Shown here in pieces: positions 1-11,709 of a stretch of 64,000 nt of DNA. Location: positions 62,001 through 126,000 of the forward strand of contig NW_006916189.1 in NCBI RefSeq assembly GCF_000464535.1, given 5' to 3'. The notes under the pieces are model-generated. The model was not told where the DNA came from, did not search any database, and worked only from the letters and a program-made list of their open reading frames with translations. Both the position numbers and the translations under genes were made by a program. This stretch comes from Endocarpon pusillum Z07020. Its lineage: Eukaryota; Ascomycota; Eurotiomycetes; Verrucariales; Verrucariaceae. The first letter of the stretch is position 1. Each line of letters starts with the position of its first letter.

Positions 1-3000
1 GGTCTGAGTGTGGATCATCTGATATTGATATTTACGTAGTAGGAATTAGAAACATGCATTTCATTTCGGTCGTCAGGAGCCTTTTCTCGCGCTTCCAGAT
101 CTGGGATTGGGCAGACGCTTTCCGATATGGTCCATGTTTGACTTTTCCATAGATGCGCCACCAAGGAGAACCGGGATGTTGACTGGCCACTATGACGAGC
201 TACCACATGGCTTTACTACGCATAGCGAGCCGACTAACAGCTCCCAGCCCGGCCTGCCAGCCTTAGTTAATTAGCCAAATGCTCCGTCGGTCATCTGGCA
301 GACAACGGCCCTCTAGGCTCGATGCGCGTTTTGGTGGCTGAACGGGTGCTAAGACCTCGTTGTATCGCAGTTACAACGATAGATCTTCAGCAGGCTGAGC
401 CACTTTCCCCATCGGGTCGGTCCATGCAATGCTGTGAAACCGAGATCTCGCGGCACTGTGACAGCAACGAAAACGAGAATAGCACAGAAGGGGTGATGGT
501 GACTGTTCCACGGAAGGACTACTCAGTTACGCGGGCGGATGTGTTCCCGGGTGTTTTCTAGCACACTTCTGGTGTGTGGGAGTGGTGGCATGTCCAATCT
601 TCCAATCTGAAAATTCGACGGAAGCCAACTTCCACCAGGACGTGGCTTAGAGCTTTGACTGTGTTGGTGCTTAGGGTGCTCTGGAATCCTTCAGCACAAG
701 CAAAATTACCACTCAACAAAAGAAAAAAATTCAGCGAACGAGAAAGCTGATTGGTGAGCCCCCTCGGACTCAGAAAAAGCAGCGTCGGTGCTTTTCACCA
801 CCAACCCGGACCAGCCAGCCAAGATAAAAAGGCCCAGGGAAGTGGAATAACGTATCAGCGCCTCGCTTATTGCTATACTCGAAAGGGTAACTGAAGTAAG
901 CGGCAGACGCAATTTTGGCGACACTGGCTTTGCCACAGCATCGATGAGTGTCACCCCATAAGGATATCCATCAACCCAGTATAGACGCAATGCAGCAGAC
1001 CCGTTCCGTACTTTGGACCTCCTGCAGGTACCAGCAAGGCCCGGCAGGGAGAGTCCTGGGGTAAGCTGCAGCCGCGTTGCAGCTTTAGCTGGGCCAGGAT
1101 CTACCACACTAAACCAACATCCCGAAATCTTCTTCGGAATTGAGACTAGCAAAAAACCAACCGGGAACGGGACACCTGGCAAGTGGGAACCAATATCCCA
1201 AATCTGGCTCTTCGATTTTGTTTCTTTTAACTACAGGAATTTCTAGGGCCACTGGCGGCTGTGGAACACCTGACTCTGCTTCCCCGGGCCAGTTGTATCT
1301 CATCTTCCGACCCCCTGAAAAAATCTATCTTGCTTGGCTTTGAGTTTCGACCACTGCTCTGCGTCATGTCTTCGCTGGTTCTATACCCTAGTCGTTTCAC
1401 ATATCGAAGCTATCGTGTAGTGGATATCCGGTCCGTTGGACGGGGAAGGCAACCACATGGTTTAATTCTAGGTCACTTTCCGTAAACAGACCAGGGAGTC
1501 TGGGACCGACGTTGGTGCTACAAGCTACTACGCATTGGTCGCCCTCCAGTGCGTTCGGAACCTATCCCATCACTGTCGGACAACCCGCCCTTCTGGCTGA
1601 GAGTTTGGATTTGAAGACATCAGATCCACCGTGACGCTCAGATTGACTCGGGCAAAACGACGTACTACGTAGCTCCCCCTTTTAGCTCATCTCGCATTGG
1701 ACCAGATATGTGCTTTAATACCCTACGTCGCCCCCCGTCGCTTCACTTACAACTTCTCATTCATCCTGCTCTCTGCTTCCAGGTTGTACATTCTGCTGCA
1801 TCTTCCTTCCTCATTGGGCGCCCCTGTCACTTTCGACCTGATCCGTCCCGAGTGTATGACATAGCGCAGCCAGCCCCTAGTATCGTTGCGAACGCCCTAT
1901 CCGGTCATTGCATAGTTGCAGCAAGTACTCCGTACCGCTGGCAAATTCACTCGCACACAACCATCACAAGGGCGCATCGATTCCTTGCCGCATTCCTTTC
2001 GTTCCCCCCTTACGAGGGGATCACGTACTTAATCACGCACACGCTGCATCTGCTCCTTCGCAGTTCTACATCTGTGCCACCACTCGCGAAACCTCCACAC
2101 CCCTTTGCCATTCGTCGAGCTATTTCAGGCAACACTTGGGGTGAGTCAGCTCTCTTTCGGTTCCGCCTGTTCCCTCTATAAATCAGCCCTGTCCTTGTCT
2201 CTGGCCCAAAATTTTCTGCTTTCATATCTAACATCGTCTCAAGCCTCAAGATGATCACCAGAGAGAGTGTCCTTGTCAATATGGGCCGTGGCGCGTACGA
2301 TACCACAGGTGTGCCCTCACCCAAACCATTGCCGGGCCCACGACAGCCGGGTCCTACGAAACGCGCACGATAAACTTGCCGATCTAAGACCAGCTCAAAG
2401 GACGGCATTGGTTGCGAAAGCTAGACGATTCTTTGCTCCTGTTTCGGCACTCCCGATGTACCTCTCCTGGTGTGTTTTGGCGGGATAGGTCACTTGACTA
2501 TGGTGAGCCTCTCCAACTATTTGCCCCTCCCTTGCTTGCATTAGCTGACCTGCAGCCTGAAGATCTGATCCCGCGGCCACCTCTATTTTCCAAGCGTTCC
2601 GAACCGATAATTCCGATTGCAAAAATCCTTTTATTAGAATCCCATCCGCACACGCAGCCTCTGCTACTGCCCTTAGCTGTCTTCCGGTGTCTTCCGGCAT
2701 TCGCCTCGACCCTTCGATTCCTCGCGAAATTACCATCCCTGGGTTTGATCCTTCGTGTACAACATTTCCAAAAGTAATTCTGGCGTTATCATAGATGGTT
2801 GCATGGGCTGGAAAGAGATACCACACATAGATCGGGTCGACTCAGTGTCGCATTTTGCCTTTTTGGCTACGGCCACCTCTCTGTACACTACAAGATAGAC
2901 ACGGGCGACCATGTACGCAATCAGACTGTGGGGCAACCATGGTCCAGCTTGGGAAGGGACATATCCCAAATCAGCTGCGCCGGGTACGTCAGGAAGGGTC

Positions 3001-3765
3001 ATGTCTTGGGGTTACCGGCCAGATAGTCCTAATCGAGCTGTGTCATTTTTTTGCTACAACGAGGCTTTCTTTCTCTTCTCTAGCTCTTGATTATCTTGGG
3101 ATCCGATCTGAGACACACCACATATTTGCATACCATGTCTCAAGCTCTCCTTACGAACATGCATGGATCAGTAGTGTCGCACGGCAGGACGATAGTGGCC
3201 TTTTACATACTACGTACGTAGTAGTAGTCGTAGTCGTAGTATTAGTAGTTAAACACGTTAACAAAGAAACCAGCACCCACCAGCCTCCCAGAGCCCGATC
3301 AAAAAATTTACGGGAAAGTGGTGGGAAAGGTGGGAAAGTTCTCGGCTGGCCTGCCAGAAGTGGAAAGTGCTCAGAAATGGGCGCTATGCCCTGTTCGACC
3401 TGGCATCGTCAGCGCCCAGACCAGCCTCTCACGCAGGCGACTCGGCGACTTCTTCCAGTTGAAAGCCCGCATCTCTCCTCTATCCTCTGAATCATCCTGT
3501 GAGTCAGCGACTGCTGAGGAGATCTATCCGAAACCCACTCTTGCCTTCATAGTCACGAACACACTTCAGGTGGTTTGCTTCCTCAACAAGCATTCAACAT
3601 TGCCCTCTCTCATGGGAGACAAACAATCGAAAGTCGACCTCACATTCGCCTCTGGCTCGTTGATTTGACCGAGACTCTTGAGTGCTGTCGGTTCTCCCGA
3701 AATTTGTTCAAGCCACCCCGAAATCCTACGACAAGAGTTGGGGAAACATAAGCTAAAAGCCGGTT
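1..3765. other. gene-poor stretch upstream of the Rab5 gene
   Basis: No open frame here has a recognisable domain or a plausible exon-intron chain; the longest ones overlap on both strands and often lack an ATG. The stretch holds a TACTCCGTA motif (1926-1934), two TACTACGTA motifs (1673-1681, 3208-3216) and a GTA/GTC trinucleotide run near 3216-3250. The last few hundred bases are pyrimidine-rich in places and should contain the promoter and 5' leader of the Rab gene. Confidence 0.5.
3208..3250. repeat. palindrome plus GTA/GTC microsatellite
   Basis: The 14-base perfect palindrome ACTACGTACGTAGT (3209-3222) runs directly into an imperfect trinucleotide repeat of GTA and GTC units. It lies in non-coding DNA. 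Confidence 0.7.
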
Positions 3766-4875
3766 ATGGCAAATACAACGCCCGGGGCCGCCTCGGCTCC
3801 TAAACCAAGCAGCAGCGTCAAGCTGGTGTTGCTCGGAGAGGCGGCGGTGGGAAAGGTGCGTGTGACTCCCAAGTTACATCCGTTTCCGTCCGACCATAAT
3901 CCACTAGATTGGATGGCACGTTGTCATATATATGTTGTGCAAGTCTGGCATGGGTCGGTGCAACAGCTGGGAGATTCTGCGGCTGCTTTGTGACCGGGAC
4001 TTGTGATCCCATCAAAGGTTCTAGATGCTGACCCTATCCCACCATTCCAGTCGTCGCTTGTACTACGATTTGTGAACAACGACTTTCAAGAAAACAAGGA
4101 GCCCACCATCGGAGGTATGACCTGAGTCAAAATGTCCTGATATGCATAGGCAACCGTCTAGATGCCTCTCCATGCGCCTCCCCTTCCACTTTGCCACAAC
4201 GCCGCTAACTTTGCCCTTTTCATAGCCGCCTTCCTCACGCAAAAGATCTCCCTGCCGAACCGAATCATCAAGTTCGAAATATGGGACACAGCCGGCCAAG
4301 AACGATTCGCCTCCCTCGCACCGATGTACTACCGCAACGCCCAGGCCGCCCTCGTGGTCTATGACCTCACCAAACCCACCTCCCTCATCAAAGCCAAACA
4401 CTGGGTTGCCGAGCTCCAACGTCAAGCCTCACCGGGCATCGTCATCGCGCTGGTGGGAAACAAACTCGATCTGTGCACCGATGCGGAAGGAAGCGGCGAT
4501 GCCGAAACCGCACCCTCCGAAGGCGGAGGCGACGCAGAGACGGGCGCAGAAGGCGCCGCGGCAGACGTGGAGGCCGATACACAGACAGATAACAATGCGC
4601 GAAAGGTGCCGAAGAGGGAAGCAAAAGCTTACGCCGAGGAGGAATCACTGCTCTTCTTTGAGACGAGTGCCAAGACCGGTTCGAATGTGGCGGACGTGTT
4701 TACCGCGATTGCCAATTCGATCCCCGAGAGCAGTCTGAAGAGCGGTCGGGGTGGTGGTGGTGGTGCCGCGGGCGCGACGCAGGCGGCGTTGAGCGGGGCG
4801 GCCAACAGAGCCGAAGAGGCGAGGGTTAATCTGGGCGAGAGAGGGAAGGTCGTGAAAGATAATTGTGCCTGCTGA
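3766..4875 (+). CDS. Rab5-type small GTPase (Vps21/Ypt5 family)
   Basis: Three exons, 3766-3855, 4051-4114 and 4226-4875, join in frame to a 267-aa protein. It is expected to control early-endosome fusion and endocytic sorting. Visible motifs are the P-loop GEAAVGKSS (split by intron 1 between K and S), the switch I piece EPTIGAAF, switch II WDTAGQERF, the guanine-specificity motif NKLD and the ETSAK loop. The C-terminus is NCAC, a CXC double-prenylation signal. The effector region with LAPMYYRNAQAALVVYD is Rab5-like. An acidic, Ala/Gly/Glu-rich insertion of about 40 residues sits between NKLDLC and the KREAKAYAEEE helix; a yeast or animal Rab5 is shorter there. The family call is secure; the choice among fungal Rab5 paralogues is not. 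Confidence 0.93.
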
Positions 4876-6871
4876 GAAGATGAGAGAGCAGATGAAGGTA
4901 GAGCTTGAGCTTCCGAAGGAGTATTGGTGTTGGGTGTTGGTATCAGCAGCGATGCACAAGCTTTCAGTTACCAAGGTCCGGGGTTATATCCTTTGTTTTC
5001 CAAGTCGCCTGCGCTCAATACCGAGCAAATGTACTCCGTATTTGGGCGGCTGTTGTATTAAAATATATGCATGCACGTATGGAAGGTTCCGTCTGTTCCT
5101 ACGGACTGGACTCTACAGCCGCACCCCCCCTTTTCTTCCTGCCTGACTGACCTAGTCAACGGCAACGGCAACGGCAATGGCACGCACCCATCCAACACAT
5201 ACATGATCGATAGCTGACCCCCATCTGCTATTTGATATCTGCTACCTATCTTGGTTAGTTATGGCCGTACTTATTTGATGGTTCTATCATCGCGTCATCT
5301 TCACCTCCCTTTTTTTCTTTCTTTTTCTTCTCAAGCCCCTTGAAAGAAAAATCTCAGTAGCCCTGGATGACTCCGGTAGAGCTGGCGTGGAGCCCGGCTG
5401 CCCCGGGGGTCGCGAGATGAGTGTTCTCCGCCGGAGGGGGGGATCTGGGGGTGATTGATCGATCGATCGATGGAGCGATCTTCACACCATTTTATATTAT
5501 TTGGAGGGTTGTGCTTTGAGAGCGGAGGAAGAGGAGGCGGAATGAAGGCGAGAATTCCGAGCAGCTGTTTTGGGGTTGCTTTCTTTCCGGCCTTCTTGCC
5601 TCTAAATGCGGGCGTTCGAAGGGGGGCTTGGTTTCGGGGTTGGTCAGAATGGGGCCTTGGAGTTTGGGTGCAGATATCATCAGGGGGAGGCAAATCCATG
5701 GTTTTGTAGGTAAGGGTAGCTGCTCCATTGGTCTGTGTCATCGTTGTGCTTCGGCCACCAGATCTTGGGGCTGGGAGCTGGCAATATAGGATATAGGAGC
5801 TCATGAGGAAGGAGTCAGGTCGCGGCCCTTGGAGGGAATTGTTGATGGGATGGAGTGGGAGTGGAGTGAGACTCTGTGAGAGAGTTTGTCTGAGGCATAT
5901 GTTATGATTCGAGATGAGCCGGCATCTTAACCTGGTGGGATTGGAGCCAGGTTGTAGGCGGAATCTAGGGGAGAATGTTTCGATGGGCTGTGAGAGAGTA
6001 TTCTTCACTGGCTGAAGGAGAGATGCTCTGCGAGCTTTCGGTGGTAGATCGTGCGTGGAGCCTATCGTGTAAATCCTGTACAGGGACATGAGGTAGGCAG
6101 TGGTTGGAAATGGCCAACCTCCAAAGACATTCAAAATCGAATCTACTACGTGTGACTGCACGGCGATGTTGGGCGGGGCGGAGACATATCACTGTAAGAG
6201 GTCTGAGCTGTGAGTGATTGCGTTGTTTTCAGGCAACGGTCTGTTCGTTCCGTGCAGGATTTCTCGCCCTTGAGTTGCTGAAGGCTTTGAAGCTTCGCTA
6301 TGCTGTATCTGTTGATGCTGCATGTCTCTTTGACAGGGTCTTCGGGGCTTTCATACCCAGGGATGTATGTGCAAGGTCCTGGTGCCACTCCCTGATCGAG
6401 AGTCCACTTTCATGTGCACTATCAGCTTATTTACAGCATGGACGTGCTCGCAGGGCTGCTGAAATTGGTTGAGTGCGATTCGGCATACCCGATGTTCATG
6501 GGCGATTAGGCGATTATTGAGGAACCGTCAGGATGTGCGAGAAGCAGAATTATTATGGTTTATGCGAGACTAAGGTGGAAACCTCATCAAATGAGCATTG
6601 AGCGTCTCCAGTGGATCCCAAAAAAGGTTGAATCTTGGTCAGTCATCGGAAGAATAGATAGCTTCACTAGGTAGATTGGAAGGTTATCCTTCCGATAAGG
6701 AGAACTCAAGGTGCCGATTCGGGACTTGTATCTATTATACCTCAACCAAAGTCTGTGTACGAGTGAAGTGCTTCCACCGGGATTATCCACGTTCGCGTAG
6801 GTCCCTCTTCACTGCAGACAGTGACCTCCTGGCTAACACAATCGTAGGTAGCATGCTATACACGCTAACTG
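4876..6871. other. non-coding stretch downstream of the Rab5 gene
   Basis: It contains the 3' region of the Rab gene, a TACTCCGTA motif (5031-5039), a short GGCAAC hexanucleotide run (about 5159-5178) and a GATC run at about 5457-5470. A 276-codon open frame on the minus strand (5331-6161) has no ATG start, a proline- and serine-rich low-complexity translation and no domain. No gene is recognised. Confidence 0.5.
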
Positions 6872-7547
6872 TCATTGTAATTGGGGAGCGGTCCGTGGTA
6901 AAGTGTCAAGCCGTTTCAGCCAGAGTTCGAACTCGAGCATGGTCCGGAATAGCCGCCGGGCAGCTTCGACCAAACCCTTGACACCTGTGCCCATATACCT
7001 CTCTGCTTCCTTTACAATCGTCTCCCCAAGACACTTCAGTACTTCTACCTCGGAGGTTTTCTCAACCTCAGAGTTATAGCGAGTGTAGGAGTAGAGTATT
7101 TTCAGGTATTTCAAGTTCTTGAGGGGTTTGAAGGTCCTTCCAGATCTTGTAAGGGCTTATATCACCCGTGAGGAGGATTAGAGTCGAATCTTCTGAACGG
7201 ACATGAGTTTTTGAACTTTGGCGATGTGTCGTCCCATACTCCTTTATAACAGCCTCTGGTCCTGCATACCAATCCCTTACAGTATGATTCGATGGCTTCA
7301 TTAGGATATACCGACATGTTCTGGGAATCGAAGTGTTGACTGCTCTTCCAATAATTCCCCAGCTGTGACTTTCGAAAATAACAATCAACGATCCTGCAAA
7401 CACTGACCTGTAGATACGAAGACCGCTCTCGACAGGGAAATTTAGAAATCGGAAGATTGATATTTGCTTTGATGATGACTTGTCCTCAAATGCCAACATG
7501 ATAAGATGATGACCTCGACCACCGAACAACCCTTTCCCTTGGTCCAA
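6872..7547 (-). pseudogene. possible F-box/2EXR-like gene remnant, frame-broken
   Basis: Two overlapping minus-strand frames read like consecutive parts of one protein. The first (7547-7074) includes SIFRFLNFPVESGLRIYRSV, which resembles the degenerate F-box-like N-terminus (pattern F-x-LPxEIRLxIY) of fungal 2EXR proteins. The second (7114-6872) is helical and charged, with LKNLKYLKILYSYTRY and WLKRLDTLPRTAP. The frames overlap by about 40 bases. A change of frame near 7115-7190 is needed to join them, and no consensus intron is obvious there. No ATG opens the first frame. It may be a decayed gene or one with an unusual intron. The family resemblance is weak. Confidence 0.35.
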
Positions 7548-8269
7548 AGATGGATTGTGTTCTCTCGTGTTGTTATTGATAGAGAAGCCAGCAGGACAAC
7601 GGGTCAGGAAATTCTTTGATGATCATTCAAATACGCTCCTTGCTCCCACCGTAGCCACCTTCTTCAACTGTGAAGCGGGCAGTTCTCGACTTGTGCAGTT
7701 GAAAGCTTAGAGCCTGAATAACTACCGAATCTGCAAAGCAGTCATCGGCAGCTGATTTTCTCTGAGCATTGGACCTCAAGACCACAGGACCACAGAACTG
7801 GGTATCATCTAGTCATGTCAAGTGGTCCACCGAGTAATAGAGTCTGAATAGACTCTGAATCACTAAAGCTGACTTTATCTGAAGTCGTAGAAGATCTAAA
7901 CTCCTGCCGCCAGAGGGTGATACAGAGGGCACGCCCCAATTAGAGCACCTAAATGAGTAAATGGTTTAGTATGTAAGGGAGGGGCGGTCCACTATTCAGG
8001 GGTATGCGGGGCAGCTCGGCATGTAGGTTTCAACACTAACTTAGCTACTTAACTTAGGCCCGGAGGCCATCCCTTCCCATCTCGAAGCCTCCTTGCTTGT
8101 GGTTTGATAATTGCAGCCGTGGTGATATCTCCGGCGACCTACCTATATAGTTTCAATTGCTGAGCTACTGCGAATCGTTGATCAGAGGAGCCCTTCAGTG
8201 CTCTGCCAAAGACTGAGAAGTTGCTTTCGCGTGAATACCATTTTGTCCAGAAAGCAGGATTCTTCAATA
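7548..8269. other. intergenic region upstream of the F-box gene
   Basis: No open frame worth reporting. It should hold the promoter of the F-box gene that starts at 8270. Nothing distinctive is seen. Confidence 0.5.
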
Positions 8270-9228
8270 ATGGGCTCCTTCAATCGAGCTCCTGATTCAA
8301 AAGAAACAGCCCCACTAACCGGATCGCCTTCCTGGGATCTACCAGCAGAGATCTGGTTGCAGGTCCTCAGGTACCTTCTCGTCAAGCGGCCGGAACAACA
8401 ACATGGCAACGCCCTTGTGGTCCTTCAGCCGTTGAGCGACTGGACGGGACAAGACTCATCCAATAACAGACTCTCTAGTCAGGTCCTTCGCACAAACCGA
8501 GCCTTTTATCAAGCAGGAATCGAGCTACTGTACCGTGAAAACGTCTTCGAGATGAACGGTGATGACGTCTGGGTGCTTCCAAATTTCCTCAGTCGTATTG
8601 GCCCAAACATTGCCAGGATTAGGCATCTGAGACTCGACCACAGGAATGCTGGCCACGAGGATTGCCGGGGAGCACCTCATAGACATCCGCAAGAAATTGT
8701 CTATGTGAGCGGCTGGATACGAGACCTCTGGGTAGATAGGCTTTTCGAGTGCTTTCCAACCCTGCGGTCCTTGGAGACATTGAGCATCGCGGTGGATCTA
8801 CCATCCCGGAAAATGCGTGATTCTGTTGCGCGAATGGAAACAGGGCTGTACGTTAAGGAGAGTGGCTTAGCGCATGAGCTTTGCGTTGCAAAGCAGATGC
8901 AAGATAGGGTACTTTGGAACGAGTTACATGGCCAGGTTTTGTTCTACATCAACAAACTAGGAATCTGGCGAGCCGCGAACTCGCTCGATCAATGGTTTCC
9001 AAAACTCAACGCGAACGTATACCATGGCGTAGGAGAACACGGTGCTTATGGCATCTTCTCGACCAAAGAATTAGAGATATCTAGTTCAGCACAGAAGCAG
9101 AGGACGGCGGCTCATTTCCTAACTGTGAGTTCTTCAACGAAGTATTGACCAAGAGCGTTGCTGATGTTGCTCAGGCAAGAAGGTTGCAGGTTGATTTCGC
9201 AGAAGGGAAGGTTGTGGAAGTGCAATGA
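8270..9228 (+). CDS. F-box-like protein
   Basis: Exons 8270-9124 and 9175-9228 join in phase 0 to a 302-aa protein; the 50-bp intron has a GTGAGT donor and a CAG acceptor. The ATG at 8270 is the first in frame. Residues about 24-40 (PSWDLPAEIWLQVLRYLL) match an F-box, the motif that binds Skp1 in SCF ubiquitin ligases. The part after it (LSSQVLRTNRAFYQAGIELLYRENVFEM) is the usual fungal F-box continuation, where a family member of the target-binding region describes a structure falling into strands such as IARIRHLRLDH. No WD40 or clear LRR repeat follows. The substrate is unknown. Such proteins are numerous in Pezizomycotina and often lineage-specific. Confidence 0.75.
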
Positions 9229-11709
9229 ATTGCCGCCCTAGTTTTGATTTGTTTCGAAAATAATTTTGCTGCAATACCCAAATGTCAGAGATGGCGTTAA
9301 CTGCTTGTTTCGATCATTTATCCGCAGAATGACTAGCCTTACACCGTTTTCGAGCAGCAGTCACTCTTTGATAGCATGTAGCGGCTATAAAAGTCCTTGC
9401 TTCACATCATACAAGTTTACCGTGGTTAAGCTACAGAAGGATGACCGAGATGGTTTCGCGGACAGCAAACGGCGACGGCAATGTCACATAAGTGACTGTT
9501 TGACGGCCACTGAGACCTCAAAAGCGGCATGGTGACCATGGGATATCTCGACATAGCTGACACTTCCCTGGCAGAGCTCCGAAGTTTGCAGGACTGAGCC
9601 CCAGTTCTAAACCTCAGACGCGTTGTAATAATTGCCATACGCTGACGAATCTTTCCCAACCACGATGATCTCCGGCAGAAGAATTTGTATGCTGGAGAGC
9701 TTCCGTGGCACACGAAGACAATATACCGAGTACGTGGCAGACAAAAAGCGAAAGGCAAGGCTTCAAGACGTTTCCCGCACTACCTATTGTTGATAAGAGA
9801 TTGCAGAAGAAGAACGAAGCAGCTAGACTGCGTCGGCAGGAGCAGAGAGCACAGGCTCTGGCGGCCCGAGCGGAAGCCAGAGAAAGAATTGCCAGAGGCG
9901 AGAGAGGAGACGGAAGACCGGAACGGCAAGTCTCTAGAATCGACTATAAGGTTTTGGTGAACACTGGCGGACGAGTTGCAAAGGAACAAGATCATCAAAA
10001 GCAAGCCACCGTTAGGGGGAAGGCGAGATTATTGGTTGCCCGCAGCTCGTCATATTCTGGGGTTGTGGGAAGCTGGATTACTACGTAATATCGTCGCCAC
10101 TTTTTTGGAACGCTCAAGTCAAGAATTCGAAACGAGTTCATGGCCCTCGACCTTAAATGCACATTAAACGAAAACAGTGGAAGAAGTGCTCTCTCTTACA
10201 TCTTCAAGTGTTCTCCTGACAGTCTGGAATTTTTGAGTCAGCAGTATATCCAAGGAAGCGTCCCTCGGAGGAAATGAGATATTCAAGGTGTTGCCGACTC
10301 CTGCATTCATGCCCAATAGATTACATTGTACTTTGGGGGTAGCTATATCCGAGCAGGATTTCTGAATAGACGATGTCACGCGAGATGGGAGATTTTCCGC
10401 ATACCATAGTAAGGCAGTAAGGAAGTTAGTGCTGGGCTGCAGGCTAAAACACGAACTTGGAGCCGAGAGAGTAGAAAGTTTGAGCTGGGGTGTCGTTGTA
10501 CTACGGGGGGCCTGAAGTAATGTTAGCTTAGCGCTAGTATCTTTACTTGTAAACCCTCTCTGTACAGAACGGCTATGCCTGAAAAAGTTAGATGTAACAA
10601 TTTGACTTATCAGAATGGATACACACAGAACAAGCTTTGAGGTGTCGAATCATAACCTAGGTTGTCATAATAAGAACTAGTTGCTCTTGACGCCAGACTA
10701 ACATTACTTCAGGCCCTCCCCGTGGTACTACGTGGAAGCCGTTGCCACGGAAGAGTGCAGGACGCTGCGGGGCATGCAATAAGGATTCGTATCTTCAACA
10801 TCTCAATTCGATGCCGTCGTTGATCCTCTCCTTGGCTGCTACCATGCGCAAAGTCTCAGCTTCGTGGACAGCGGACAAAGCCGGTGATGGAGATGATGAA
10901 ATCGGAGGGGGAATTGCCGTGATGGCGTCATGCTTGCCCCACAGAGTACTTGGGCCCTGACCTAAAGGAGTTCTTGGACTTTTTTGAATGACCTGCTTCT
11001 GAAATAGCCTCTTGTTGGGGCCGCGTATTTGTGCCCGAGTAGTACATCATGGGACACGTCTCCCTCCTACAAGTTTGAGACATCCCCGTGTCCACTAATT
11101 AATGACTCGTGGAAAATTGCTCCTCGGCATGTAATGTATGCTTTGCCCTTCTCGGTGAGTATGGAAGTTCGAAGTGGTATGAATTCACGCGGCTATTCGT
11201 AGCTGAGGACAGAGTTCCCATGGATTGGTAACTGCTGCGAGAAGATGCAAGAATGAGGTGACGGATCAGCAGGTGTCAGATTGTTCTCTGCCTGGTCGAG
11301 TACCAATGAGCAGCTCATATTTGGGGGGAAATACGAGTAAACGTGCCTCTGTTGGGTGGTACCGTGGTAATGTGGTAGCATTATGGTAGCATTGGCTCCG
11401 CACCTTGCAACGAGATGACTCTCAGCCCTTGCACATCTGCGGCATGATGCCTTGTTCCTGGCAAAAATGGCAAGCATACGTAGTACAGCACTCGCTCGGC
11501 TGCATCCATGGCCACTGGGCGAAATGTGGGGAAAGCTCCAGGGATGATGCTCTATTAAGCCTCAGGTACGTCCCTGCCACTTTTTCAAGATTCTCACTTT
11601 CACACATCACCATCTCATCTGGGTTCTTCTCATCCTGGGAGCTGTGAAACCTGTCTTGGAGGCAGAGGTGTTGGTAGAATTGGCTTGATCTACCGCCGCC
11701 TCGATCAAA
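9229..11709. other. intergenic region between F-box and GH3 genes
   Basis: It contains a MITE (10501-10725, separate entry) and a TACTACGTA motif (10079-10087). A charged open frame at 9705-10088 starts with GTG, has no recognisable domain and is paralleled by other frames, so it is not called. The right part is the promoter of the beta-glucosidase gene. Confidence 0.5.
10501..10725 (+). mobile_element. MITE copy A (TIR element, TA target duplication)
   Basis: A 225-bp element with terminal inverted repeats: the left end begins CTACGGGGGGCCTGAAGTAA and the right end is the reverse complement of CCACGGGGAGGGCCTGAAGT. It is flanked by TA on both sides (10499-10500, 10726-10727), as for Tc1/mariner-type insertions. 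There is no coding capacity. A full-length relative lies at 40930-41169 in the opposite orientation, with homology also in the interior (for example CTGTACAGAA and AAGAACTAG). Confidence 0.88.

Noticed and set aside
5331..6161. 276-codon open frame on the minus strand
   Set aside because: It starts with GTG, not ATG, has a low-complexity Pro/Ser/Leu translation without a domain, and is crossed by other open frames on both strands.
9685..10088. Overlapping charged open frames downstream of the F-box gene
   Set aside because: One frame opens with GTG, the Arg/Glu/Gln-rich text is matched by other frames, and no family or splice pattern supports a gene.
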